From positions 53,589,586 through 53,653,585 of the forward strand of contig CM067082.1 in NCBI GenBank assembly GCA_034008185.1: DNA of 64,000 nt, written 5' to 3'. The stretch is from Gorsachius magnificus (taxonomy: Eukaryota; Chordata; Aves; Pelecaniformes; Ardeidae). The notes below the pieces were generated by a model. It worked only from the letters and a program-made list of their open reading frames with translations. It did not search any database and was not told the DNA's origin. Shown here in pieces: positions 39,780 to 49,904 of the stretch. The translations under genes and the position numbers were made by a program. Each line of letters begins with the position of its first letter. Position 1 is the first letter of the stretch.

Positions 39780-40856
39780 ATGTCATCTATCTGGACTTCT
39801 GCAAAGGCCTTTGACACGGTCCCCCACAACATCCTTCTCTCTAAATTGGAGAGCTATGGATTTGATGGGTGGACTGTTCGGTGGATAAGGAACTGGCTGG
39901 ATGGCCGCATCCAGAGGGTAGTGGTCAATGGCTCGATGTCCGGATGGAGACCGGTGATGAGTGGTGTCCCTCACGGGTCCGTACGGGGACCGGTGCTGTT
40001 TAACGTTTTCATCAATGATTTAGACAGCGAGATCGAATGCACCCTCAGAAAGTTTGCGGACAACACCAAACTGAGTGGTGCAGTTGACACACCAGAAGGA
40101 CGGGATGTCATCCAGAGAGACCTGGACAGGCTGGAGAGGTGGGCCTGTCTGAACCTCATGAGGTTCAACAAGGCCAAGTGCAAGGTTCTGCACCTGGGTC
40201 AGGGTAACCCCCAGTATCAGTACAGGCTGGGGGAAGAAAGGATCGAGAGCAGCCCTGCCGAGAGGGACTTGGGGGTGCTGGTGGATGAAAAGCTGGACAT
40301 GAGCCAGCAATGTGCGCTGGCGGCCCAGAAGGCCAACCGTACCCTGGGCTGCATCAGGAGAAGCGTGGCCAGCAGGTCGAAGGAGGTGATTCTGCCCCTC
40401 TACTCTGCTCTGGTGAGACCTCACCTAGAGTACTGCGTCCAGCTCTGGAGCCCTCAGCACAAGAAGGACATGGGACTGTTGGAGCGGGTCCAGAGGAGGG
40501 CTACTAAAATGATCCGAGGGCTGGAGCAGCTGTCTTATGAGGACAGGCTGAGAGAGTTGGACTTGTTCAGTCTGGAGAAGAGAAGGCTGCGGGGAGACCT
40601 GATTGCGGCCTTTCAGTATCTAAAGGGGGCCTATAGGAAAGATGGGGAAAATCTTTTTAGTAGGGCCAGCTGTGACAGGACAAGGGGTAATGGTTTTAAA
40701 CTGAAGCAAGGTAGGTTTAGACTGGATATAAGGAAGAAATTCTTTACAACGAGGGTGGTGAAACACTGGAATGGGTTTCCCAGAGAGGTGGTGGAGGCCC
40801 CATCCCTGGGAACATTCAAGGTCAGGTTGGATGGGGCTCTGAGCAACCTGATCTAG
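39780..40856 (+). pseudogene. CR1 ORF2 reverse transcriptase, frameshifted partial copy
   Basis: This 358-codon frame encodes the core and C-terminus of the CR1 reverse transcriptase, which copies the element's RNA at a nicked target in the nucleus. Visible blocks are AFDTVPHN (motif A end, residues 10-17), [11 protein letters not shown] (motif B, 61-71), FADN (motif C, 92-95), [33 protein letters not shown] and a C-terminal [11 protein letters not shown]. The upstream part, including YLDF with the first catalytic aspartate, is in another frame (open 39566-39814). One extra A in the run at 39803-39805 separates them. Motif C reads Asp-Asn where active enzymes have Asp-Asp (AAC at 40062-40064), and motif B has His for Gln and Arg for Leu. 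The endonuclease domain is missing because of the truncation. It is not functional. Confidence 0.95.
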
Positions 40857-40927
40857 TTAGTGGTGTCCCTGCTGACTGCAGGGGGGTTGGACTAGATGAC
40901 CTCTAGGGGTCCCTTCCAACCCAAAAC

Positions 40928-40951
40928 ATTCTATGATTCTATGATGCTATG
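40928..40951 (+). repeat. CR1 3'-terminal octamer repeat
   Basis: Three octamers, ATTCTATG, ATTCTATG and ATGCTATG, form the 3' tail of the CR1 copy. In CR1 this short repeat replaces a poly-A tail and is thought to be the reverse transcriptase recognition end. It fixes the orientation and the 3' boundary. Confidence 0.95.
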
Positions 40952-40953
40952 AT

Positions 40954-41595
40954 AAACTGGTTATTGAAATAGCACTCAGTTCCTGCCTTCTGTCCCCCCT
41001 CTGCCATAACCTGCCTCCGGCCCCACTGTAGCCCCACTCCAGCCCATGGTCTTTCTCCTGGTGGCTGCTGCTTCACCAGTGAATGGCATGGCAGAAGCAG
41101 GGCTCAGCAGGCAATTCCATCTCCATCTATCCATCCTTCCACTTCTGCTCAGCCTTGAACATGGACATGAATGTCACCCAAGAACGGTGCAAAGGAAAGG
41201 TATAGTCCACTCCAGGCTATCTGTCATCAGAAATAATTTATATTCTAGTACATCATGGCCCTACCTAGAACATTTGGCAAAAGGAAACATGAAGAAAATA
41301 CACTGACATGGGAAGACAATAGAAAATATCCACTGTTACTGGTGAAAAACAATGCTGCTTCCCAATGGAATAAGTCAGTGAGGGCCAAGACCCAACTCTT
41401 TAGGGTTTTTATACGTGTTTCTGTAGTAGTTGCAAAATAACTGCTCGTCCTGCAAATTGAATATCCAATTCTTTGCAAGGTGAAAACCACCTGTGTTTCT
41501 CTTGAGGTTTTGAAAAACTCCTGGCTCTTGCACTGGTAGCCCCATTGAGAAAAATGTTAATTAAAAAAACAGGGCTGCAGACATATACTCTCTTC
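40954..41595. other. Unique non-coding DNA between CR1 and LTR
   Basis: No gene or repeat is recognisable here. Short open frames on both strands look like chance. Confidence 0.55.
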
Positions 41596-42208
41596 TGTCT
41601 TTTTTCTTATTGTCTCTAGAGTTAATTTTCTTCCTAGTAGCTGGTATAGTGCTGTGTTTTGGATTTAGTACTAGAATACTGTTGGTAACACACTGATGGT
41701 TTAGGTGTTGCTAAGCAGGGCTTACATCAAAGGCATTTTCAGCTTCCCCTGCTCTGCCAGGTGCACAAGAAGCTGGGAGGGGGCACAGCCAGGACAGCTG
41801 ACCCCAACTGGCCAAAGGGCTATTCCAGACCATATGACATCACACTCAGCATATAAACTGGGGGGAGTTGGCCGGGGAGCAGCGATCACTGCTTGGGGAC
41901 GGGTTGAGCATTGGTTGGTGGGTGGTGAGTGGTTGCATCACTTGTTTTTCCTGGGTTTTATTCCTTTTTTTTTGTTTGATTGTCGTTGTTGTTTTCCTTT
42001 TCACTAGAATTTATTATTTTTATTATCTTTATTATAATTATTATTATTATAATAACTTATTTTATTTCAATTATCAAACTGTTCAAATCTTAACCCATGA
42101 GTTTTCTTACTTTTCCCCTTCTGAGCCTCTCCCCCATCCCACTGGCTGGGGGGGTGTGAGCAAGAAGTTGTGTGGTACTTATTTGCTGGCTGGGGTTAAA
42201 CCATGACA
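41596..42208 (+). mobile_element. Solo LTR of an avian endogenous retrovirus (older copy)
   Basis: The edges are TGTC...GACA, with the long internal match GTTAATTTTCTTCCTAGTAG near the left and TGGCTGGGGTTAAACCATGA at the right, shared with the LTR at 59190. Within it are a CRE-like TGACATCA (41835-41842) and a TATA box ATATAAA (41851-41857). An ATT-rich tract lies at 42010-42070, followed by ATCAAA (42073-42078) where the sister copy has the polyadenylation signal ATTAAA. No gag, pol or env is adjacent, so it is a solo LTR left by recombination. The 5' terminus is diverged and no clean target duplication is visible. The class (ERVL or other) is uncertain. Confidence 0.85.
42010..42070. repeat. 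TTA/ATT-rich tract inside the LTR
   Basis: The R/U5 part of the LTR is made of TTA and ATT units and includes an inverted repeat with 10-bp arms (TTATTATAAT at 42029-42038 and ATTATAATAA at 42046-42055). The sister LTR at 59190 has no such tract, so it marks a different LTR subfamily or a local expansion. Confidence 0.8.
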
Positions 42209-44859
42209 CTTATCAATATTCATGTGCCATAATCCTGACTGGACTCTCAAACTTTTCTGTTGACATTGGGTTTTGACCTGTGGGTCTCAGAGGTGCAGAG
42301 ATGCAGCATGGTTGCTTGGCAACATGAACACACCAGTTCGTTGGGGGTGATGAATGTTTTTTAAGGAATGTTTTCCTTTTTCTGTTGCTGTCTGCTCAGC
42401 TCAGACTATGATGCCTGACCTGGGGTTTTGGGGCTGTAATTCAGGGGTTTATGAATGCAGAGTTCTGGTTGGCATGGGGGTGAATTTGGACCCAGACTTC
42501 ACTTTCGCTAACCCCAGGGGTAGGGTAGTTATGTTTAGGTGTTCAAGTATTTAATATTTGGGATTTTGCCTCAGACAAAAATATTGGGAGGGACTTTTCC
42601 TCTTATGTCCTTTTTTTTAAATCTCTCTGTGAAGGCGGAGTGCACAACTCCAGTAAGGGCAAGCCTTTGCAAAGGGGGAGAAAGGGAGGGCACTGCCTTC
42701 TGCACAAGGGCAGAGCTTGTCTGTCTGCCCTGGGGGAGACCAACCCACCAGCTCTCCTGCAGGAATTTCTGCTTCTGAAAGGCACAGCAGATGCCATCTC
42801 ATGTTGCACTGACCTCTGAGTGGCTGGCAGCTTTTTACAACCATCTCCATGCACTGCATTTCACAAGTCCGTGCATACATGGTGCCCGGGCCTTAGGGAG
42901 CTAATGGAAAGTCTAAAACCATGTAAGAGGATGGATTATAACCATTTACCAAAGTTTCAGGCTTGCCAAAGCCTACCACAGACCAATAGCTTCATCGCAA
43001 CAGTAGCTGAAATCTCTGTGCTTGTTTTCATTGAGCACCTGTTTTGGCACAGCTCCCATTTTCAGATCAAGGCTTTCTGATCTGGGTGTTCCTCCTTGTA
43101 TAGTTCTTTGTAATTCTTGTAATTATGGATTTAATTACATTAAATTTATTAAGAATTATACTTTTATAATTATTATAGTTCTCTGTGTAATTCTTGCAAC
43201 TGGGTTTAGTTTATAAGCCTTTGGTAAATTTGCTGTCTCACTGTGGCAAGAAATTAAGTAATTCAGGCAATGTATAGGAAGGTAAATGCACATACCTCTG
43301 GGCTTTAAGGAAATTTCAGGTAGAGATAAAGGAAACCAAGAGCAGCCAGGTTTTGGAAGATCTAGATGTGTTTGACATAGGCACAGTGCCTCTAGTCTTT
43401 ACTTAGAATTGATGTAAGCCACAGTACATTAGACAGCCCCCAGGCTTACTTACATTCTGAATTTAGTCCCATAAATTTTTTTCCTCCAAAGCAGCAATCA
43501 AGTCATCCATCAGGTTGTCAGCAAATTGTCTGTGTGCCATATATTAATCTCACTTTTCATATCCCGTATTCTTCTGTTTCAGTGGGATTCAGTCACAGAT
43601 GAAATCTACTTAGACACAATATTCTGTGAATAATGCAGCCCAAAAAAGAGTTAACTAATAGGAAAAAACCACGGTATCTAAGCTGGTGCTCTGTGGGTAC
43701 ATGGTGCTAAATGTGTGCTGTAGAGAGGACCATAGCTGGAAATCCTTACTTAAAAAAAACAGCATGTAGAATTTGACTTGCTTCCTCCTCGGCGATCAGC
43801 AGCAGGCTGTAAGTTAACAGCGATCCCAAATGGTTTATTTAGCTGTCACTTACAAAGAGAGAATTCGTAGTGGAAACAAACAGGCAGCCTACAGTGACAC
43901 CTTTAAGAGAAGTCTGCTTTCATATGACTGTGAAAGCACAGACTTATCTCCACCAGCAAGCAATGGGAACAAGTCTCATGGAGTATTTTAGTCAAGATCC
44001 CTGCTTTTGTTCTAAGTTACCTGCAGGGAACGGTGGCCTGTGCTGCCATGAGAGGCTGTGGATTAGACACAAAAGCAAAGCAGATGTGAAAAAGCAACCA
44101 GAATTTATGCTATGATGCCTTTCCTTATGTTTGTTTTCACACAGCAATCCATCAATACAAAGCAAACCTTTAATGATACAGTGCGTCAGTACAGGCCCAT
44201 GCCACAAGAATCTTTTAAAGCTCTTTTCCTTTAAAAATAAAATGAAGGAAAATGTGTTTTGAAGCACCATCTCTTTATGTCCTAGAAGTGGTTTACTTAC
44301 CATGGCAAAAAGAGAAGTTGCTCAGCTGGCGTAGGGACAGTTGAATTTCTTCATTCTCTGTCTTTATAGTAGGTCATGTAGCATATCAGGAGTAAAAGAT
44401 GAGAGGTGGTAAGATTTTTTATTTGCTACATCTTTCAGTGGATGGTCCTTCTCTGTAGTTGCAGGAATCCCTGATGGGTAAATGGAATTTAATAAGAATA
44501 TGCACAAGTTCCCTGTGGTTGAATTTATGTGTGTGATCTCAGTTGCAGACACACTTATTTGAGCAACTTCTTTATCAGTTTATTCTAGAAAATAAGTACT
44601 GATAGCAAAAAGAAAACTATTTTCACAAGAAGAATAGGATTCCTTATCTTGTGGTGGGAACTAAACCCACCCAATGGCACCAAAATAAGGTAAGATACAC
44701 TTTTATATTTCTTCACATGAAGTGAGTGGTCTGACAGGGAATTCCCTCAAGGTATATCATGTCTCTGGCCAGGGCTGAGCACTCTTGATCCTGAAGCAGG
44801 ACCTGGTGGCTATATAAGCACCAAGTTGTAGAGGGCACTGCAGCTTCCTGCAAGTTCAT

Positions 44860-44872
44860 GGGCCTCTGGTGG
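44860..44872 (-). promoter_or_regulatory. CTCF-like motif (weak candidate)
   Basis: The word GGGCCTCTGGTGG agrees with the reverse complement of the CTCF core (YGCCMYCTRSTGG) at 11 of 13 positions by eye. A single match of this quality occurs by chance fairly often, so occupancy is unknown. It points opposite to the candidate at 47296. Confidence 0.2.
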
Positions 44873-45304
44873 TCCACGTTGGGAGCTGGCTACAACTCCT
44901 ATCTCCCTTGGCCATCCTCCTTCCCACCATGTACAAAGAAGGACAAGGAAAGAGGGGTGCTGAGGGTCCGGTACAGGGTTAGAATGAGGACAGGGCTTGC
45001 CCCAAAGCTTGGAATCTTCCAGGTTTGACATACAGTGATATGAGAGTGTATATTTTTATGGCTGTTTGGGTATAGAATCTATTTTGTTAAGTTTGCCTAA
45101 TTATACCCTCTAATTTTAGGGGTTTTGTTAATGCTGAAATGATGGAAAAAGCTTTTTAAAAACTCCGAGACAGTGGTTTCCATTAGCCTAAGCTCCTGAC
45201 AGGTACTAAAGAGAAAAGTAAGATAAGAAGAACATAATTTTCGTTTCTCTCTTGTTTTTTTTGATATCTACATCTTGTTGGCAAAGCCTATGTCTTTCTC
45301 AATG

Positions 45305-45328
45305 CTTGTACAAAATTTATTGTACAAG
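45305..45328. repeat. 24-bp inverted repeat
   Basis: CTTGTACAA (45305-45313) is the perfect reverse complement of TTGTACAAG (45320-45328), with a 6-base spacer. It is a possible small cruciform or hairpin with no recognised function. Confidence 0.8.
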
Positions 45329-47214
45329 AAACTTGCAGGAGGATTGTGTGGCAGGGAGATGGTTATTTCTGTGAGGCTACTTCATTGCAATGGCGTCAAT
45401 GTAGTGTTAAGAAGTTGAGGTTTATCTCATAAAAGGACTATTTTTAAAAAACAAAACAAAACCAGAACAGCCAGACAGCAGAAAAGGACAGGAAAAAAAT
45501 AAATCTGACTTTTAAAATAAGGAGAAATAACTTAATCTGAGGCTAGAGGAAATAAATCAATAAAAGTAATTTTGTGTTATGTGTGAAGGCTTCACAGTCC
45601 TAGCGTTCAACTTCCTGTCAGTTTTACAGTTTTAATTCACTTATGGAATTTTAAATTGAACCTATTTTTGTCCAGTCATCCTCTTTCTTGGCATAGTTTA
45701 TCAAACCTGACTTTGAAACTCATCATCCAAGTAGGGATGGGCTTTGTAGCCCACAGGGACTGGCCATGTCATATGGCACAAGGGAACGTGCTCAGGGAAC
45801 CAGGGAAATGTATAATGTGATGCTGGAATTGGGGACATTGGGGATATTGGCTGAATTGCACCTAGGCTTTACAGGCAAACGGTGGATGAACAGTGGTCGG
45901 GGCAATGGCACTTGGGAGTGAAGGAATGACAAGCATTTTCTTTTCTCATAAGGAATCTGCCACTCGAGATTTGGACTCCTGTCACAAGGGACAATATAAG
46001 CTTCATCCAGCATACCTACAGGTGACTCTGCCTCAGAATAAAACCTCTCAAAAAACATCTGAAGAAAAGAGAAAAAAAAAGAGGACACTTAATAACTTCA
46101 CAAGCTAGCTGGCTCAGTGCAAGTGTCAATGCTTATGCCCTTCAAATCTCAGTACTTGCTATCTGCCTTGCAATGACACTTGGGATAGTGGCGCTTAACT
46201 CAAAGTCAACCCATGCCCTGTTATTTCCTACTGTATTACCTCCAGAGCTTTGCCACTCGCTGCTTTGCCATAGCAGCTGTGATTTGCCATATAGCGCTGC
46301 AACACACATTACAGTGTCCCAGGGACATAGATCACTACAACTGGAAAAAAAAAATCCCCACATCCCTGCAACCCCACAGCAACTTCCCTCTCATTTCAAA
46401 TGGCCTCTCTGCCTTAGCATGCTTTTATAGGCTGATGAGAGCAATGGCTTTTGTTTCATGATAATGAATAGGTTCCTTTGTGTGTGACCCCTGGGCCACT
46501 TAATATCAGCCTCTTGTGCTGTCACAAGCCTTGCTGAATGTGTCCAGGGGGAAGCAAGCCCTCTGGTGTGTAGCCTTTGCCCAAGGGGACAGAACGAACC
46601 CCTGGCTCTACCTGTGGCAGCTTTGCAAATTCAGTGGTGGCCCAAGGATACCCCAGAGAGGAAACACGGGAGCTGCTGAGTGGCCTGCCAGCTCACTCAT
46701 TGCCAAAAAATGAGTGACAGACAGAAGACCTTGTAACTGGAGCATCTTCTTCCTCAAAGCTCTCTGGATGATAAATATTTTTAGAACTCAAACTCCTTTT
46801 TTTGTAACCTACAAAAATATTTTTTTTCAGAGCACAGAGTTTCCAATTCCAGACCTTTCATGAACAAATCTGAACCAGTGGGGCTCTCCAGCCCAAACGG
46901 AGAGGCCACTTTACATTTCTCAGTAGATTCCCCAAAGGGAATTTCTGGGAAAAGACAGAAAGAGTTTATGAGTCTTTAAATGAAGGAGTATGAGAGATAT
47001 TGAAAGCAATGGTATTGCTGCTTAAGAAACCAGGGGATTTATCTCTCTTTTAGCTGCTTATCAAGAAAATAAATGAACCTAATAAACAACACCACTAGCT
47101 CTATCAACACTCTCAAGCACTATCAAGATCCACTGAAGGCAAGCAAAAGCACCGAAGCCCCTTTGACACCCCACCCCACCCCCCATAAAAGAACTAATTT
47201 GTGGAGGAGTGCTA

Positions 47215-47560
47215 AAACAGCAAGCGGCCCCGGGAGAGTCGTACCCCCCGTTAGATCTGCTCATCCTTTCCTCCACCGCTTTCCTCCTCCCGTGGCCACC
47301 AGGTGGGGCAGCGAAGCTCCGCTCCCCGCGGAGCCGAGAGAGCTTCGTCCCCCAGCGCCCGCGCCGGCAGCCGGGGCCGTCACCCCCCTCGCCTCCCCTG
47401 CCCTGCCAACGGGCAGGCGGGCGGCTGGAAACTTTCTTTCAAAAAAACAGAGAAAGAGCAAACTGCCCCCGTCCTCCCGCAAACGCTGAAGGCTCAAATG
47501 CCCGCCGTTTCTTCTCGCGTGGCCATAGAACGGGGAGAAATCAGTGCAAACCTCTCTTGG
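47215..47560. promoter_or_regulatory. CpG island, candidate promoter or first exon
   Basis: Counting by eye, about 30 CpG dinucleotides fall between 47222 and 47545, whereas CpG is scarce elsewhere in the window. A GC box GGGCGG lies at 47419-47424. A good CTCF-like word CCACCAGGTGGGG lies at 47296-47308. In birds such islands usually mark promoters. No TATA box is evident, as is common for island promoters. Open frames of 109-162 codons cross it on both strands, rich in Pro, Arg, Ala and Gly from composition alone, and none resembles a known protein. It could start a long non-coding RNA, an unrecognised gene's 5' exon, or be an orphan island. Confidence 0.6.
47296..47308 (+). promoter_or_regulatory. 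CTCF-like motif in the CpG island
   Basis: CCACCAGGTGGGG matches the CTCF core CCASYAGRKGGCR at 12 of 13 positions, with only one C replaced by G. It sits inside the CpG island, a common place for CTCF sites. It is a candidate only; binding was not tested. Confidence 0.35.
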
Positions 47561-47936
47561 AAGGGTGTCTTGGTGGAGCTCGTTCCTCACTGGTGTTTGG
47601 CATCAATCCTCCCCGCACCAGAGCCCAATGCTTCATCTGGGGAACTGTAGGTTTGTTGCAGCATCTCGAGATTGTCCTCATGATTCCTGCATTTTAATAC
47701 AAAAAATACAGCCTACCCCACAGATATAATTGCAGCTAACCTACACTACAAGGGTCAGAAGACATAACCATTTTTCAAATACTACAGTGTGAGAGGAAAT
47801 CTTAAATTAAACCTCCCTGACCAGAATCACCAGCATAAGGAGCAAAGGGCAGCAAAGGAGGGAGAAAAAACCCCAAACCATATGAAAGTCTGCCTCATAA
47901 AGTGAGCAAAGTCCTGCCCACATCATTTTGCAGTTT
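47561..47936. other. Unique non-coding DNA flanking the CpG island
   Basis: G+C drops sharply after the island. No gene or repeat is recognised. Confidence 0.5.
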
Positions 47937-48310
47937 GTTTACTTGTGGCTTCATTAAAATTGCATGCAGATCCAATGACTAGATTTTGTTAATGGCCCAC
48001 AGAGGGACAATCATTGCTGAAGCCTGAACACTGTGATCCATTTTCCCTAATTATTACTTTGTAACCGTTTCTAATTTGACAGCTCCTGCTGAACAAGGGT
48101 TCATTTATTTTGTTTCATTGTTTCGTATAAGGAAACATCAGATAAGCATAACAGCAGAGCATTAATAAGGAGACCCACTAATTTGAAATGTACATTAATT
48201 GCATGTTAAGAGCATATAATGGCCTTCATTGGGGCTCCTGGAAAGATCTTTCATTGTAGAATCCCTTTAAAGGGTATAAATCACAGGGCTGTGTTGCACA
48301 CTTAACAAGG
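47937..48310. promoter_or_regulatory. Candidate conserved non-coding element near the CpG island
   Basis: This non-repetitive AT-rich stretch has dense homeodomain and POU-like words: CCCTAATTATTAC, GAGCATTAATAAGG, CCACTAATTTG and ACATTAATTGCATG. Short G+C-bearing words such as TTTGACAGCTCCTGC lie between them. The texture resembles vertebrate developmental enhancers, and it lies about 400 bases from the only CpG island. Conservation is inferred. Confidence 0.35.
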
Positions 48311-49232
48311 AACAGGAAGAAATCTAATTCCTTGTGCCCTACAAGTCAAGAATGAAGGGGGGCAAAGAGGTTAATTTTCCTCCTTGGCTCTACTTTATAA
48401 CTGTCAAAAAGATGGAATGAAGATAGATATATTTGCTCACAACAAAGTAATTTCTAAATCTGCATCGTTATTAGGTATATGTCAGTGGTCTTTGGGGAGT
48501 TTAGTTGTTTTCCTTAGAAGAGAAACATCTGGGGCGGTCAGGTGTTTCTAAAAATCCAGTGTAACTCATGGATTTTTGAAGGCTTTAACATTTCTAAAGA
48601 AGCAATGTGAGAATGTACGACTACAAGGGTCAGCAAGTCCAGTCTCCTGCTAGCTTAGTCAACCATATCAATATTTCTTTTGTGAACTCATGGAGTTCTA
48701 TCTTAAATGTATTAAGGTTTTTAATTTTGATCCTTTTTATTCTTGTAACCTAATTTTAGAAGGCTATTCCAAAACTCCATTTTATTGACCTGCCGCAAAA
48801 TTTGTGTCATCAGGAAATTTCATTATCTCACTCTTCTACTTCCCGTTAGCCTCTTCCTTATTCATTTTATGCTATAACTAGTCCCTATCTGCAGTCTAAA
48901 AGTATTTGGAACATGTATATTTGTTTTCATGCCCCTATCTCTGCTACTACAATCACAGTTAGTCTTTTTCATGGTGTTTACCCCACTTTATGAAAATTTG
49001 TTTGATTGCAAGCTTATTTTTGCTCAGCTAAACAGGGCAGACTTATTCTTTTCCTGCATTCCAGCTTGACTTTGTCTTTTTTGAGTGTGAATGATTGGAA
49101 TTATAAATTCTTCTCCAGATGGAATTTCCTCAATGCTTTGTGCAGTCGCATTAACACATCTTTATCTCCCCTGGAAATGCTATAACTTATATATCCTTGG
49201 GGTTTGGTTTGTTGGGGTTTTTTTTTGGTTGC

Positions 49233-49258
49233 TTTTGTTTTGTTTTGTTTTGTTTTTT
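49233..49258. repeat. TTTTG microsatellite
   Basis: Five-base TTTTG units inside the unalignable middle of the old CR1 copy. It is probably a later expansion. Confidence 0.9.
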
Positions 49259-49700
49259 CTCTGTTGCAACACTTTTCTAGATCATAGCTGTCTTAACAAC
49301 ATACTGGTTTGCCCAGACATTTTTATCATTTTTAGCGCTCAGCTGATGATGAGTCAGCTTGGAGCAGTCATTTTTGCTATCTTTTTACTAAGGCATGATT
49401 TGCACTTTTTGCACATTGCGCTTTTGAATTTAAACTATTTCTATCTTTCCAAGCCTCATGATCATTCAGTTATGGCCATAAAATATTCTGGTCTTCCTCA
49501 GACATTGGCAATGCCTCAAAATTCATGTCACTGGGAGGTTTGTTTGCCTCTCACCGGTTCACGTTAGCCAGTTGCTTACTTGCTCTGTAATTTAACTAGC
49601 TCCTGTCTTCTCCTGTGTGGTCTGCTTTAAATGTCTCACTGAAGTTCACATAGATTAGGTATATTGTGCCTGCTTACTTTAGCCCTTTAATTACCTGGTT

Positions 49701-49904
49701 TCATACAGATATCAGATTGACCTCATTTAGTCTGCTGCAGTTTATCCCATTTCCCCTTTCCTTTCCATTCTTTATTCTTTCTTTCACGGTTTGATCTAGA
49801 GCCCTGTGTAACACAGAGGTCAGACTAATGGACTTGTGGTTGTCTGAAACACTGCATATTCTTAATATAGCTACTAAATTTTTTATTCTCCGGTTGCACA
49901 GCAA
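49701..49904 (-). pseudogene. Decayed CR1 reverse transcriptase fragment (ancient)
   Basis: The translation contains SISLTSVLHRALDQTVKERI, which lines up with the PVSLTSV-type block and following helix of CR1 reverse transcriptase, upstream of motif A. The next block, where QHGFxKGRSC is expected, survives only as NGINCSRLNEVNLIS. The open stretch is 67 codons. It confirms the orientation and family of the old element. Confidence 0.6.

Larger units (their letters stand above)
39612..40953 (+). mobile_element. CR1 LINE, 5'-truncated, well preserved
   Basis: The element begins within the reverse transcriptase N-terminal region and runs through the whole palm and C-terminal part. It continues into the 3' untranslated region (GGGGTTGGACTAGATGACCT, then GGGTCCCTTCCAACCC) and ends in three ATTCTATG-type octamers (40928-40951), the hallmark CR1 3' end. 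The 5' end is truncated, as usual for LINE insertions. It is much less decayed than the other copies: one frameshift and no internal stop over about 1.25 kb of coding sequence. Confidence 0.97.
42209..47214. other. Unique non-coding DNA
   Basis: No exon or transposon recognised. Contents: AT-rich patch at 43126-43190 in which TAGTTCT..GTAATTCTTG occurs twice about 75 bases apart, a CTCF-like word at 44860-44872 and an inverted repeat at 45305-45328. Open frames near 45790-46430 overlap on both strands and have no recognisable domain. Confidence 0.5.

Noticed and set aside
40020..40424. 134-codon minus-strand open frame inside the CR1
   Set aside because: It is a shadow of the CR1 reverse transcriptase frame on the opposite strand.
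47209..47697. 162-codon plus-strand open frame as a gene
   Set aside because: It lies across the CpG island, where stop codons are rare by composition. The translation is Pro/Arg/Gly-rich with no domain, and other long frames overlap it on both strands.
49091..49567. 158-codon plus-strand open frame, hydrophobic
   Set aside because: It crosses the diverged middle of an antisense ancient CR1 copy and a TTTTG repeat. The Phe/Leu richness reflects T-rich sequence, and there is no recognisable protein.
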